From Hyphomonadaceae bacterium (GTDB taxonomy: Bacteria; Pseudomonadota; Alphaproteobacteria; Caulobacterales; Aquidulcibacteraceae), in assembly GCA_016791425.1 (NCBI GenBank), contig JAEUMQ010000015.1, forward strand, positions 1 to 64,000: a stretch of 64,000 nt of DNA. The letters run 5' to 3'. The notes under the pieces were generated by a model. That model saw nothing but the letters and a program-made list of their open reading frames with translations. It did no database searches and was not told the DNA's origin. Each line of letters starts with the position of its first letter. Positions within the stretch are counted from its first letter, which is position 1. Made by a program: the position numbers and the translations under genes. Of the stretch, positions 25,780-34,937 are shown piece after piece.

Positions 25780-26940
25780 TCAGCGCGTGAGCAGGAGACG
25801 CATGGGGCTGCGGAAGGTGGAGGAGGGCAGCCAAGGGAGCGTGCTTTCCGCGCGCGCGAAGTCCGGGATGGCGGCGAGGAATTCTTCCATGCAGAGCTGG
25901 GCGGCGAGCTTGGCGATCGGCGCGCCGAGGCAGGCGTGCACGCCGCCGCCGAAGCCCAGATGGCCCATCGGTCTGCGGTCGATGTCGTAACGGTCAGGAT
26001 CGAGAAATTTGCGCTCGTCGCGATTGGCGGCGCCAAAAGCGAGACAGACGAAGTCGCCTTGCCGCATGGTCTGGGCGTGGAGTTGCGTGTCGCGCGTCAG
26101 GCGGCGCTTGAAGCGCTGCGCAGAGGTGTTGAAGCGCAGGGATTCGTCGATCGCGTGCGGGATAAGGGCGGGATCGGCCGCACAGCGGCGGCGCGCCTCG
26201 GGATGGTCGGCGAGATTGAGCGCGAACATGGCGAGGAAGCCGCCGAGCGATTCGATGCCGGCCATGATGAGCGTCGTGGTGGTGAGAAGCACCTCGCGCT
26301 CGTCGAGGCGATCGCCGTCGATTTCGGCGAGACTGAACTGGGAGATGAGGTCGCCGGTCGGGTTGGCGCGGCGCTCGGCGATGACCTTCTCGGCGTAGGC
26401 CTGCATCCATTGATAGGCCGCGATGTGCTCGGGGCCCTTGCCGCGCGTGACGGGATCGGACTGGACCATGAGCACCGCCTTCTCGCGCACGACGGCGTCC
26501 TCGCCGGGGGGAAGGCCGAGGAGACGGAAGAGCGCCTTCACGGTGACGAGGGAGGAGAAGTCGGCGATGAAGTCGAATTGGCCGCGGCCCGCGATGCGTG
26601 CGATGGCGTCCTGCGCGGCGGCGCGGATGTCGCCCTCCAGGAAGCTCAGATTGCGGCGCACGAACGCGTGCTGAACAAGCGCGCGCAAGCGGTCGTGGCG
26701 CGGGGGATCGGTCGTGCCCAGCGTGGCGCCGGCGCGGTTTGGCAATTCGTCCATGAGATTGCCGGAGGCGGAGGAATAGGTCTGCCAGTCCTTCAGCGCG
26801 TGCGCGACGTCCTCGTGGCGGGTGAGCACCCACATGTTCGCGTGCGTGCTCCAGAAGCAAGGATGCGCGTCGCGCAGCTCGCGGTAGATCGGGAAGGGAT
26901 CGGCGTCGAGCGCGGGCGAATAGGGATCGAAGACGGGCAT
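25780..26940 (-). CDS. Cytochrome P450
   Basis: This is a 386-residue soluble bacterial P450 (class I). The heme-binding loop is LGFGGGVHACLG (Cys about residue 337), the K-helix DESLRFNTSAQRF supplies the ExxR motif, and the I-helix is TLIMAGIESLGGFL. In the I-helix the usual acidic-Thr pair (AGxDT) is Glu-Ser, so the proton-delivery residues are conservatively changed. The substrate cannot be predicted. No ferredoxin or ferredoxin reductase gene lies next to it, so redox partners must be encoded elsewhere. Upstream, 168 bases separate it from the divergently transcribed caspase-like gene. Confidence 0.92.
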   Translation of the reverse strand: MPVFDPYSPALDADPFPIYRELRDAHPCFWSTHANMWVLTRHEDVAHALKDWQTYSSASGNLMDELPNRAGATLGTTDPPRHDRLRALVQHAFVRRNLSFLEGDIRAAAQDAIARIAGRGQFDFIADFSSLVTVKALFRLLGLPPGEDAVVREKAVLMVQSDPVTRGKGPEHIAAYQWMQAYAEKVIAERRANPTGDLISQFSLAEIDGDRLDEREVLLTTTTLIMAGIESLGGFLAMFALNLADHPEARRRCAADPALIPHAIDESLRFNTSAQRFKRRLTRDTQLHAQTMRQGDFVCLAFGAANRDERKFLDPDRYDIDRRPMGHLGFGGGVHACLGAPIAKLAAQLCMEEFLAAIPDFARAESTLPWLPSSTFRSPMRLLLTR

Positions 26941-27107
26941 GGCGCCGACAATTCATGTCCGACCCGCGGCCAAGTTGATCGGGATCAATTGGGCTCGGCA
27001 GTAGGCGCGCGCTCTCTGCGTCTCCGGCCCCGGGCAAGCGAGGCAGGGCGCGCGACAGAGGCGTGGACGAGTGTTAAGGCCTATCCAGACACGTTCAGGG
27101 GGCGGCC

Positions 27108-28772
27108 ATGGCGCGGTTGCGGGTGATTCTGGCGGCGTGGTTCGTTCTTCTGGCCTTTGGTGCGGCGTCGCAAGCGCAAGCTCAAGCGCCTGGGCGGCGC
27201 GTGGCGCTGGTGATCGGCAATAGCGGCTATTCGGCGGTTCCGCGGCTGCCCAACCCGACGCGCGATGCATCGCTTATGGAGCGCACACTGCAGCGCGTCG
27301 GCTTTCAGACCATCTCCCTGCACAACGATTTGGGGCGGAGCGCGTTCGAGGCGGCGTTAAGGGAATTCACGCGACAGGCCGACGGCGCGGAAGTCGCGCT
27401 TGTCTATTATGCCGGACACGGCATGGAAGCGAACGGGCGCAACTGGCTCATTCCGGTCGATGCGCGCCTTGCGGATGAGCGCGATCTCAATTTCGAGGCT
27501 GTGGACCTGGAGCGGGTGCTCGCTGCGGTGGACGGCGCGCGCGGCCTGCGGCTCGTGCTCCTTGACGCGTGCCGCGACAATCCCTTCTCGCGCTCGATGC
27601 GGCGGTTGAGCACGACGCGCAACCTCGTAACGCGCGGGCTGGCCGAGATCGAGGTGACGGGGACGCTGGTGGTTTATGCCGCGCGTGCGGGCTCTACCGC
27701 CGACGATGGGGCGGGCGGCAATTCGCCGTTTGCGACGGCGTTGGCGCGTCGGCTGCCGCAGCCCGGCGTCGATATCTCGCTGGTCATGCGCCAAGTGCGC
27801 GACGATGTGCTAGCCGCCACCGAACGCCGGCAGGAGCCGTTCCAGTACGGATCGCTTCCGGGCGTGGAGCTCTACCTTGCGCCGCAGCAGGGGGCGGGGA
27901 GCATGCCCCCGCCGATCATCGCGCCGCCGGTTGCGGCGCCGCCTTCTGAAGAGCTGCCGGCGGCGCGACCGCGCGTGACGCCGGCATCGGGCTGGGCGAC
28001 ACGTCCGCGTCGCAACGGGGAGACGTTCCGGGATTGCGATGTGTGCCCAGAGATGACGGCGATCGCCGGGGGCAGTTTCCTCATGGGCTCTCCCGATAAC
28101 GAGGCCGGACACGAACGTGAGGAGGGGCCGCAGCGGCGCGTGACGATCCAGCGCTTCGCGGTCGGCGCGCACGAGATCACGTTTGCGCAATGGGACGCAT
28201 GCGTGGAGGACGGCGGGTGCCGCGGCTACGCGCCCAACGATCATGGCTGGGGGCGCGGAAGCCTGCCGGTGACGAACGTGTCGTGGCTCGATGCGCAAGC
28301 TTATGTGGATTGGCTGAATGATCGATTGGGCGGCGCGCGCCGCTACCGGCTGCTCAGCGAAGCTGAATGGGAGTACGCAGCGCGCGCGGGGACGACGACG
28401 GCATATGCGTGGGGCGCCTCGGCGAGCCGCGAGCGCGCGAATTATGGCGCCGAGGCCGGCGGACGCGCAGTCGAAGGGCGCGACCGCTGGGCGTTTACCG
28501 CGCCTGTCGGCTCGTTTCCGGCCAACGCATTCGGCCTCTTCGACATGCAGGGCAATGTTTGGGAGTGGGTGGAGGATTGCTGGAGCGACACCTATGCGGG
28601 AGCGCCCTCGAGCGGCGCGGCGCGTTCGGACGAGATGTGCGCCGGTTTTCGCGTGAAGCGAGGAGGCTCCTGGAACTCTTCCTCGGAGACATTGCGGTCC
28701 GCGGCGCGGCGATGGGACAGCGCCAATGAGAGCTTTGTGGATGTTGGGTTTCGGGTAGCGCGGGCGCTCTGA
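27108..28772 (+). CDS. Secreted caspase-like peptidase with FGE/sulfatase-modifying-type C-terminal domain (1)
   Basis: This is a 554-residue two-domain protein with an N-terminal signal peptide (residues about 1-27, LRVILAAWFVLLAFGAA, cleavage near QAQAQA). The caspase-fold peptidase C14 domain (about 30-260) shows VALVIGNSGY, catalytic His104 in YYAGHG and catalytic Cys155 in LLDACRDNP. A Pro/Ala-rich linker (about 260-300) leads to a formylglycine-generating-enzyme-type domain (about 312-554) with MTAIAGGSFLMGSP, YRLLSEAEWEYAARAG and FDMQGNVWEWVEDC. The two cysteines that catalyse oxidation in true FGE are absent: the aligned stretch is RGGSWNSSSETLR, so the domain is probably a binding or regulatory module. 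A second protein of identical layout lies at 43041-44675. Confidence 0.93.
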   Translation: MARLRVILAAWFVLLAFGAASQAQAQAPGRRVALVIGNSGYSAVPRLPNPTRDASLMERTLQRVGFQTISLHNDLGRSAFEAALREFTRQADGAEVALVYYAGHGMEANGRNWLIPVDARLADERDLNFEAVDLERVLAAVDGARGLRLVLLDACRDNPFSRSMRRLSTTRNLVTRGLAEIEVTGTLVVYAARAGSTADDGAGGNSPFATALARRLPQPGVDISLVMRQVRDDVLAATERRQEPFQYGSLPGVELYLAPQQGAGSMPPPIIAPPVAAPPSEELPAARPRVTPASGWATRPRRNGETFRDCDVCPEMTAIAGGSFLMGSPDNEAGHEREEGPQRRVTIQRFAVGAHEITFAQWDACVEDGGCRGYAPNDHGWGRGSLPVTNVSWLDAQAYVDWLNDRLGGARRYRLLSEAEWEYAARAGTTTAYAWGASASRERANYGAEAGGRAVEGRDRWAFTAPVGSFPANAFGLFDMQGNVWEWVEDCWSDTYAGAPSSGAARSDEMCAGFRVKRGGSWNSSSETLRSAARRWDSANESFVDVGFRVARAL

Positions 28773-28831
28773 GGGCGGCGCCGCTTCGGCGCGCGCGTCG
28801 ATCTATGCGATGGCCAGTCGTTCCTGGAGCG

Positions 28832-30514
28832 TCAGCTCAGCAGGATGCGGCGCACGGCGCCTTCGGGATCGTCTTCCATGCGGGAGCGGGTGTCGAACAC
28901 CATGGTCTGGCAGCGCGTGGGATCGCTGGGCGTCCAGCGCAAGCCGGGCTGGCTCGGATCGCCGGTGCGGGCGAAGTTGGCCCAAGCGCGCGCCATCTTC
29001 GCGGCGAGCGCGCGCGCTTCGGGCGTGTCGCCCGTGCCCTGTTCGCAGCGCTGGGTGTTGTCGAAGCAGAACGCAAGCTCGGCGGTGTGCCAGGCGCCGG
29101 CGACGCCGTCGAGCTGCGGCGATTGCCATTGGAAGAAGTATTGGAAGACCGGCGCGGCGCCCTGAGCGTGCTTGAGGCGCACCATGCGCTGGACATTGTT
29201 GCGGATCGCCAGCCCGGCCACGCCATAGGAGAGCGTGCGGATGGCCTTCTCCGGGTGCGCCGCCTTCATCGCGTCCGCGAGCGCGTTGGCTTTCTCGGCG
29301 CCCCAGGTCTGGGTGAGCTGCGCGCGCCACTCCGCTTCGGTGGGATTCTGGCTGAAGCGCATGCCTTCTTCGCTGACGCTGCCGATGATGACGGGAACGT
29401 GCTTGGAGACGTCGGGCGCGACATCCTGGAAGGAGCTCACGTCGATGAGCCGCCCGTCTCGCGTCGGCCCCCAGCCGACGCGCGGCGTCGGCGGCCTGCC
29501 GCCGGAAGGGCCGGGGGCGAGGAAGTTGAAGCCGCCGGGGCCGTTGATGCGCTCCGCGACGCGATTGTGGGCGTCGAACAGCGTCTTCCAGTCCATGCGC
29601 TGCAGCGTCGCCATATCGCGCGCGCCGAGCTCGGCGATGAGCTGGCGGGAGAGGTCGCGCGACTGCTCCGCGCTCGGGATCGGGCCGCCGCCGCCGGACT
29701 GGACGATGGCGCGATGGATCTTGCCGCGGGCGGAGGCCATGCCGAGCAGCGTCGTCACTTTCGAGCCGCCGCCGGATTGGCCGTAGATCGTGATGTTGTC
29801 CGGATTGCCGCCGAAATTCTGGATGTTCTCCTGCACCCAGGAAAGCGCCGCGACAAGGTCGGTCATGCTGACATTGACGGAGCCTTCATAGGCGGCGCCG
29901 CCGAACTCGGCGAGATCGAGGAAGCCGAGCACGTTGAGGCGATGGTTCACCGACACCTGCACGACATCGTGGTTGCGCGCCATCTGCGCGCCGTCGTGCG
30001 AGGCGAGCTCGTAGGAAGAGCCGAAGCTGAAGCCGCCGCCGTGGAAATAGACCATCACCGGACGATTGCCGGAGAGGGCGGGCGTCCAGATGTTCAGCTT
30101 CAGCATGTCCTCGCCCTGGAACCCATCGTCCCATTGCTGCAGGAACGTGTGCTCGACGGCGCGGAAGCTGTGCAGCGTCTGAGGACAATTGGCGCCATAG
30201 GTCAGGGCCGGAAGCTCGTGGGTCCATGGCTTCGGCGGCCGGGCCGGCAGCCAACGGTTTTCGCCGCCCGTGTCGTCGCCATAAGGGACGCCCTTGAAGT
30301 GCAGGACCTCGCCGGCGAGGTAGCCGCGGACCTTGCCGTATCTGGTGTTGGCGATCGCCGAGCGCGGTGTTGAGCATCCGCGCGCGCCCGACCGCGCGCC
30401 GGAGACCGTCGAAGCCTGCGCGGGCGCGCGGGCGGACAAGGCTGCGCCGGCCGCCAGGGACGCAATCATCGCCGCGCGGCGGCTGATGCGGGGGCGGTCG
30501 TCCTTGTCGTTCAT
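28832..30514 (-). CDS. Type B carboxylesterase/lipase, Tat-exported
   Basis: This is a 560-residue alpha/beta-hydrolase of the COesterase family. The N-terminus RPRISRRAAMIASLAAGAAL looks like a twin-arginine signal. Typical blocks are FKGVPYGDDTGGENRW, the oxyanion-hole FHGGGFSFGSS, the nucleophile elbow YGQSGGGSKVTTLLG (Ser of G-x-S-x-G), the Glu in SEEGMRFSQN and the His in GAWHTAELAFCFDN. The usual GESAGG is GQSGGG here. Substrates are carboxylic esters, perhaps acetyl or feruloyl esters of plant polysaccharides, given the neighbouring TonB receptor and GH3 gene on the same locus. That is inference. It is 157 bases downstream of the receptor gene on the same strand, with terminator-like hairpins between. 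Confidence 0.9.
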   Translation of the reverse strand: MNDKDDRPRISRRAAMIASLAAGAALSARAPAQASTVSGARSGARGCSTPRSAIANTRYGKVRGYLAGEVLHFKGVPYGDDTGGENRWLPARPPKPWTHELPALTYGANCPQTLHSFRAVEHTFLQQWDDGFQGEDMLKLNIWTPALSGNRPVMVYFHGGGFSFGSSYELASHDGAQMARNHDVVQVSVNHRLNVLGFLDLAEFGGAAYEGSVNVSMTDLVAALSWVQENIQNFGGNPDNITIYGQSGGGSKVTTLLGMASARGKIHRAIVQSGGGGPIPSAEQSRDLSRQLIAELGARDMATLQRMDWKTLFDAHNRVAERINGPGGFNFLAPGPSGGRPPTPRVGWGPTRDGRLIDVSSFQDVAPDVSKHVPVIIGSVSEEGMRFSQNPTEAEWRAQLTQTWGAEKANALADAMKAAHPEKAIRTLSYGVAGLAIRNNVQRMVRLKHAQGAAPVFQYFFQWQSPQLDGVAGAWHTAELAFCFDNTQRCEQGTGDTPEARALAAKMARAWANFARTGDPSQPGLRWTPSDPTRCQTMVFDTRSRMEDDPEGAVRRILLS

Positions 30515-30546
30515 GGCCGTGCTCCGAAGGATGGGCTGAGGCGTGG

Positions 30547-30584
30547 CAAAAAAATGGGTCGCCTCGCATCACTGCAAGGCGACC
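30547..30584 (-). terminator. Terminator of TonB receptor 2
   Basis: On the reverse strand GGTCGCCT ... AGGCGACC (8-bp stem, 12-base loop) is followed within two bases by TTTTTTT (plus strand A-tract 30548-30554). It lies about 90 bases after the receptor stop. A second hairpin of 12 bp (GGACCACGCGAA, 30621-30632, pairing with 30644-30655) precedes it. Confidence 0.85.
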
Positions 30585-30620
30585 GATGCATCGGGAGGAT
30601 GCTCAAGGGAGGGGTCCGGC

Positions 30621-30655
30621 GGACCACGCGAAAACGGCTGGGCTTCGCGTGGTCC
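30621..30655. other. Perfect 12-bp inverted repeat between receptor and esterase genes
   Basis: GGACCACGCGAA at 30621-30632 pairs with TTCGCGTGGTCC at 30644-30655, loop of 11 bases. It lies just downstream of the receptor stop and upstream of the T-tract terminator. It may be an RNA 3'-end stabiliser or attenuator between the receptor and the esterase. Confidence 0.7.
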
Positions 30656-30671
30656 TGGACTTTGTCACGGC

Positions 30672-33600
30672 TCAGAACTTGCCTCTGAAGCCCACCGTGT
30701 AGAAGCGGCCCATGTCGTCTTCGAAGGCGGCGGTCGGATAGAATAGCCCCGGAATGCCGGAGTTCCCGGGGAGGAGCGGAGCTCGCTCATCGAAGAGGTT
30801 GCTCACGTTGAGGAACAGTTCGTTCTGGCCGCCCATGAACTCGAAGGACTTGCTGACCGTCAGGCCGAAGACACTCATCGAGGGCAGGTACGGGATCACA
30901 TAGTTCTGCGTATTGCCGTTGAGGGCATTGTCGCTCACGGCCATTCGCGCCCGGCCAATGTACTGATGCTGAAGGGCCACGCCCCAGTCCTCATCCGTGT
31001 AGGACACGCCAGTGGTTTGCCGATATTCGGGCTGGAAGGCCCACTGCGGCGTGGTTCCGGGAACGTTGATGGTTGTGTTGGTCGGCTGGAGGCTGACCAG
31101 GGTTCTCGCGCTGAAGCGGCCGGTCAGCCAAGGCAGGACTTGGTCCATACTCCATGAATAGTTGGCCTCTAATTCGTATCCCTCGATCACACTTGACGCC
31201 GCATTCAGAGGCGAATTGAAGATCTTCGTCGGGAAATTCGCAGCTGTTCGATAGTTGGGATCCGACGGGTTGGAGATCGGACGCACGGCCAAGCTGCAGA
31301 AGTTTGACGTATAGGTCGGTGCGCTCGCGAGGCACAGCTGTTGGATCGCCGTGGTGTCGTACCTGATGCCGGTAATCGCATCCGTCATGCGTGTTCGGTA
31401 ATAATCAACAGAGACGTTGAAGTTCTCGATGAAGCTCGGCGTGAAGACGAGGCCAAGCGTAACAGTTCGCGCAATCTCCGGGGTCAAATTTGGATTGCCC
31501 GAGGTTTGCAGCTGCGTGTTGTTCACCGTGCCGGTGAGCAGATCTGTAAAGCCTGTCGAGGAGATACCGGCCGGCTGGTAAAGATCGTTGAGGTTCGGCG
31601 CCCGGATATCGACCGATTGCGTGCCGCGGAAATGGAACACCGAGTTGATGTGCCAATCCAATCCAAGCTTCCAGGACTCAACCGCGTCAAAGGTGGAGTA
31701 TTTGGTGTGACGACCTGCTGCGCTCGCGCTCAAATCTTCGAAAAAGGGCACGTCGCGCAGGAGCGGAACATTGAATTCCAGCGCCGCTTCATAAACATCC
31801 TGGTTGGCATCGACGGGATTGTTGGTGTTTTGCACCCACAATGCCGGCGCGCCGCCCGCTCCGCCATTGGCCAGACAGAAGCGAAGCCCCGTGCAGTCAA
31901 CGAAATCCGTCGGCGAGGCGTTGGTCGTCATGACGTAGGTTTGATGGCGCGCATCGACCGAAAGGTTGGCCCTGATCTCGCCTGCGGGCAGCCCGAAGCC
32001 CCACAATCCGCCGCCGATGGAGGCGCCGAAGTTTTGCATCTCCTGAACGAGCGTCCAGTGGGTTTCCTGGCGCAGATACTCGTAAGACGCGACGGACGGG
32101 CCGTTCGGATCAACGATGTTGGTTGGCACGCAGCCCGGATAACGCGAAGCAAAGGCTGGCTGTGTGGAGACCCAGCACACGATGCTGCCGCTGACATTTG
32201 TTCCGTTGATGATGGTGCCCGGAGGGGCGATCACGGCGTCCAGTGAGGCCAGATACCGGGCATTGCTCGTGTTGTTGGGGTTTGAGACCGTCAGGTCGCT
32301 CTTGCTTGCGCTAACGTAGACATCCCAATCAAAACCGCCGAGCGCGCCTCGGAGGCCGGTTTCAAACGCGTAATTGGCTTGATCCCCGATGGTCTTGTAG
32401 ACGCGGCCCTGGGATCCCGCGTCCTCGCCGCCGATCCTGTTCCAGATATAGGACGGCACCGAAAGGACTGGCACGGTCGGCGGCGCAGGCGGGGTTACGC
32501 CCGGAACGACGGTGCCATCGGGATTAATACGGTTGATCGCCGTCGGCGGTGAGGACGGCAGGCAAATGTACCCCGTCGCCGCGGGCGTACCGCACACAAT
32601 ATTAGCGCCCAGGAGCGCCTGAGACGCAGGGGAGAGATAGGGATTGTTCGCGGTGATAAACTTGGGACGCCCCGAGCCCGACGAACTGACGACCGTATTG
32701 ACCCAGTCCGAGGTGACTTCGGAGTGCGCCACGCTCAGCTGAGCGTAACCGTGGACGTCGTTCGAGAAGTCATAGTCGAACCGGCTGAAGAGATCCGCCA
32801 TCTCGAGACCAGAGCGGAACGTGCCGAACTTGACGTATCCGCCGTCGCCGCCGCTCTCGATGCCGCCGGTGCCCGTCGGCACGCCGCGCGTGAGCGGAGT
32901 CAGATTGCCGGCCGACAGGAACGTGTAGCCGTTGACGGGACACGCGGAGCCGCAGCTTACGACACCGGTCATCGGTTGGCCGATGACACGCGCATAGGGC
33001 GTGTTCGTGAAGGGGTTCGAGACCGAGCCGTTGCCGGTCAGCAGCCAAGCTTGACCATTCTCGCCATAGGGGCGCGCGCTGATCGGGATCTGGTCCTGGT
33101 CGCGATAGCGGAACGCGGTCTCAAAATGGCCGCGACCATCGAAAAGATCCGTTCCCCAAGCCAAGGAGATCGCCTTCTCCTCGCCATCGCTGTATCTGGA
33201 AATGCCGGTATGGACGTCGTATTTGAAACCGGTGAAGTCGTCGTCGAGCACAAAATTGACGACGCCGGAGACGGCGTCGGAACCGTAAACGGCCGAGGCG
33301 CCGCCCGTCACGATGTCAACGCGCTCCATCAGGCTTTGCGGCAGGATGTCTACGTTGACTGAGCCGTCCTGGTTGCTGGGCGCAACCCGATGGCCATTCA
33401 AAAGCACAAGGGTCCGTGAAACGCCGAAATTGCGCAGCGCAAGGACGTTGCCGCCATTGTTGGTGCTGGCGTTGCCCTGCGTTCGCGGCGTCCGGCCGCC
33501 GATGATCTGCGGCAGCTTGTTGAGCGCGTCGGGGATGTCGCTCGGCGTCGTCCGGGTGATGTCCTCCACGCGGACGGAGGTGATGGGCGTCGGCGACCGG

Positions 33601-33770
33601 GTGTTGTCGGTGATGACGCGCGAGCCGGTGACCGTGATCGCTTCCTGCTCGCTTTGGCCGGCCTGCGGGGCGGCCGCGGGGGCCCCTTGCGCCCAGGAAA
33701 CGCCCGTGGACAGCGAAGCGGCGCCGATCAGCGCGGCGAGCGAAGTACCCCAAAAACGATTGGAAATCAT
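30672..33770 (-). CDS. TonB-dependent outer-membrane receptor (2)
   Basis: This is a 1032-residue TonB-dependent receptor. The signal peptide is MISNRFWGTSLAALIGAASL, cut near WAQGAP. The plug domain shows AITVTGSRVITDNTRSPTP, RTLVLLNGHRVAPSNQDGSV and MERVDIVTGGASAVYGSDAV; the barrel ends FYTVGFRGKF. The start is ATG at 33768-33770 with GGGAGGGGAAC upstream. It is divergent from the GntR regulator across 358 bases that contain two FadR-type GntR operators, and the GH3 glycosidase follows GntR. Uptake of a xylo- or gluco-oligosaccharide is the best guess from context. Base composition here is somewhat less GC-rich than the neighbours, which may hint at acquisition with the locus. Confidence 0.94.
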   Translation of the reverse strand: MISNRFWGTSLAALIGAASLSTGVSWAQGAPAAAPQAGQSEQEAITVTGSRVITDNTRSPTPITSVRVEDITRTTPSDIPDALNKLPQIIGGRTPRTQGNASTNNGGNVLALRNFGVSRTLVLLNGHRVAPSNQDGSVNVDILPQSLMERVDIVTGGASAVYGSDAVSGVVNFVLDDDFTGFKYDVHTGISRYSDGEEKAISLAWGTDLFDGRGHFETAFRYRDQDQIPISARPYGENGQAWLLTGNGSVSNPFTNTPYARVIGQPMTGVVSCGSACPVNGYTFLSAGNLTPLTRGVPTGTGGIESGGDGGYVKFGTFRSGLEMADLFSRFDYDFSNDVHGYAQLSVAHSEVTSDWVNTVVSSSGSGRPKFITANNPYLSPASQALLGANIVCGTPAATGYICLPSSPPTAINRINPDGTVVPGVTPPAPPTVPVLSVPSYIWNRIGGEDAGSQGRVYKTIGDQANYAFETGLRGALGGFDWDVYVSASKSDLTVSNPNNTSNARYLASLDAVIAPPGTIINGTNVSGSIVCWVSTQPAFASRYPGCVPTNIVDPNGPSVASYEYLRQETHWTLVQEMQNFGASIGGGLWGFGLPAGEIRANLSVDARHQTYVMTTNASPTDFVDCTGLRFCLANGGAGGAPALWVQNTNNPVDANQDVYEAALEFNVPLLRDVPFFEDLSASAAGRHTKYSTFDAVESWKLGLDWHINSVFHFRGTQSVDIRAPNLNDLYQPAGISSTGFTDLLTGTVNNTQLQTSGNPNLTPEIARTVTLGLVFTPSFIENFNVSVDYYRTRMTDAITGIRYDTTAIQQLCLASAPTYTSNFCSLAVRPISNPSDPNYRTAANFPTKIFNSPLNAASSVIEGYELEANYSWSMDQVLPWLTGRFSARTLVSLQPTNTTINVPGTTPQWAFQPEYRQTTGVSYTDEDWGVALQHQYIGRARMAVSDNALNGNTQNYVIPYLPSMSVFGLTVSKSFEFMGGQNELFLNVSNLFDERAPLLPGNSGIPGLFYPTAAFEDDMGRFYTVGFRGKF

Positions 33771-33814
33771 CCCGTTCCCCTCCCAGACAACTCAATAATC
33801 GTACTTTTTCCAAC

Positions 33815-33825
33815 TAGTATGACTA
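33815..33825. promoter_or_regulatory. FadR-subfamily GntR operator, site 1
   Basis: TAGTATGACTA matches the FadR-subfamily GntR consensus TnGTnnnACnA at every fixed base. It sits about 45 bases upstream of the receptor start, where the receptor promoter should be. Confidence 0.6.
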
Positions 33826-33858
33826 TTGACCGTTAGGCGTCAAACCCAAAATTGCAAT

Positions 33859-33869
33859 TGGTCCGACAA
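33859..33869. promoter_or_regulatory. FadR-subfamily GntR operator, site 2
   Basis: TGGTCCGACAA also fits TnGTnnnACnA exactly and lies within the wider AT-rich patch CAATTGGTCCGACAAATG. The spacing from site 1 is 44 bases, about four helical turns, so both sites can lie on the same face. The rest of the 33771-34128 gap shows nothing else I can name. Confidence 0.6.
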
Positions 33870-34128
33870 ATGCGCTTCCGCGCCCGGAAGGCCGAGGCGC
33901 GTCGGCGGCGAACGGGGGCCGGCGCTGCGTGTACGTCGCCGCGTGGAGGGAATTCTTCGCGCCGCGCGCGCGCATCGAGCGATCAAGCCGTGTGCGGAGC
34001 ACCTGAAGCGATGACGGTGTGTGTAGAGGAGGCCGCTGCAGTCGCTTTTCGCATGCTTGCGTGTTACAAGCGCAGACGACGTTCACCGCGCGCGAGTTTT
34101 GAGACGCGCTCCCAACCGTGAAGAGAAC

Positions 34129-34893
34129 ATGTTCCAGGACCTGCGACGCGTCCACTCGAAGAAGACAAGATCGAGCCACGACAAAATCGCGAACACGATC
34201 GGCAAGGAGATCCTGACCGGCAGCTACGAGTCGGGCGCCACGCTGCCGGCCGAACCTGTCCTGATGCGCCGCTTCAAGGCGTCGCGGACCGTGTTGCGGG
34301 AAGTAATGAAGACGCTGTCGGCGAAGGGCCTGGTCAGCCTCAAGCCTCGCGTGGGCGCGCGCGTGCTCAATTCCTCGAACTGGAACTATTTCGACGCCGA
34401 GCTGCTCGCCTGGCGAGTCGAGATGGGCATGGATGAGGATCTGCGGCGGTGGCTGAGCGAAGTGCGCACGGCGTTCGAGCCGGCCGCGGCGGCGCTGGCT
34501 GCGCGCGGGCGCACGCGAGAGCAGGTGAAGTTCCTGCGCGACCGGGTGCGCGGGATGGCCAGATCCGAAGGGGATCCGGAGCGTTTCGCCGAGGCGGACC
34601 TTGAGTTTCATCTCATGATCGGCGTGGCGTCGCGCAATCCCATGATTCAATCGCTGGCGGCGGTGATCGAGACGGCGTTGTTTGCGACCTTCCAGGAAAA
34701 CCCGCCGATGCGGGGATTGGATTGGGAGGAGACGGCGCGCAGCCATGGCGCGATCGTGGATGCGATAGAGGCCAAGGACGCAGGGAAGGCTTCGGCGGCG
34801 ATGCTGCGCGTGATCGAGCTCGGCGTCGCGCGGGCAGCGGCGAGCAAGGGCGTGGCAAGGCCCGCTGCGTCCCGCGCCGCCAAGAAGAAATAG
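34129..34893 (+). CDS. GntR-family transcriptional regulator, FadR subfamily
   Basis: This is a 254-residue regulator. The winged-helix DNA-binding domain (residues about 15-85) has IGKEILTGSYESGATLPAEP, LMRRFKASRTVLREVMKTLSAKGLV and LKPRVGARV. The effector-binding FCD domain (about 105-235) has EVRTAFEPAAAALAA, ADLEFHLMIGVASRNPMI and SHGAIVDAIEAKD; the spaced Asp/His residues fit a metal-bound sugar-acid ligand. The start is MFQDLRRV (ATG 34129), with AAGAG upstream, since the 24 residues before it are not family-like. It lies 44 bases before the GH3 gene, probably as one operon, and is divergent from the TonB receptor. It likely represses both by binding the operators at 33.8 kb. Confidence 0.92.
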   Translation: MFQDLRRVHSKKTRSSHDKIANTIGKEILTGSYESGATLPAEPVLMRRFKASRTVLREVMKTLSAKGLVSLKPRVGARVLNSSNWNYFDAELLAWRVEMGMDEDLRRWLSEVRTAFEPAAAALAARGRTREQVKFLRDRVRGMARSEGDPERFAEADLEFHLMIGVASRNPMIQSLAAVIETALFATFQENPPMRGLDWEETARSHGAIVDAIEAKDAGKASAAMLRVIELGVARAAASKGVARPAASRAAKKK

Positions 34894-34937
34894 CGCACGC
34901 GCTCATGCGTCGGGCGCGCCAGGGAGGGGAGCGCAAC

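Larger units (their letters stand above)
33771..34128. other. Divergent regulatory region (receptor/GntR)
   Basis: The 358 bases hold the receptor leader and the two GntR operators (33815-33825, 33859-33869). The rest is without a supported gene, although the AT content near 33790-33870 is higher than in the surroundings, as expected for promoters. Confidence 0.7.
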
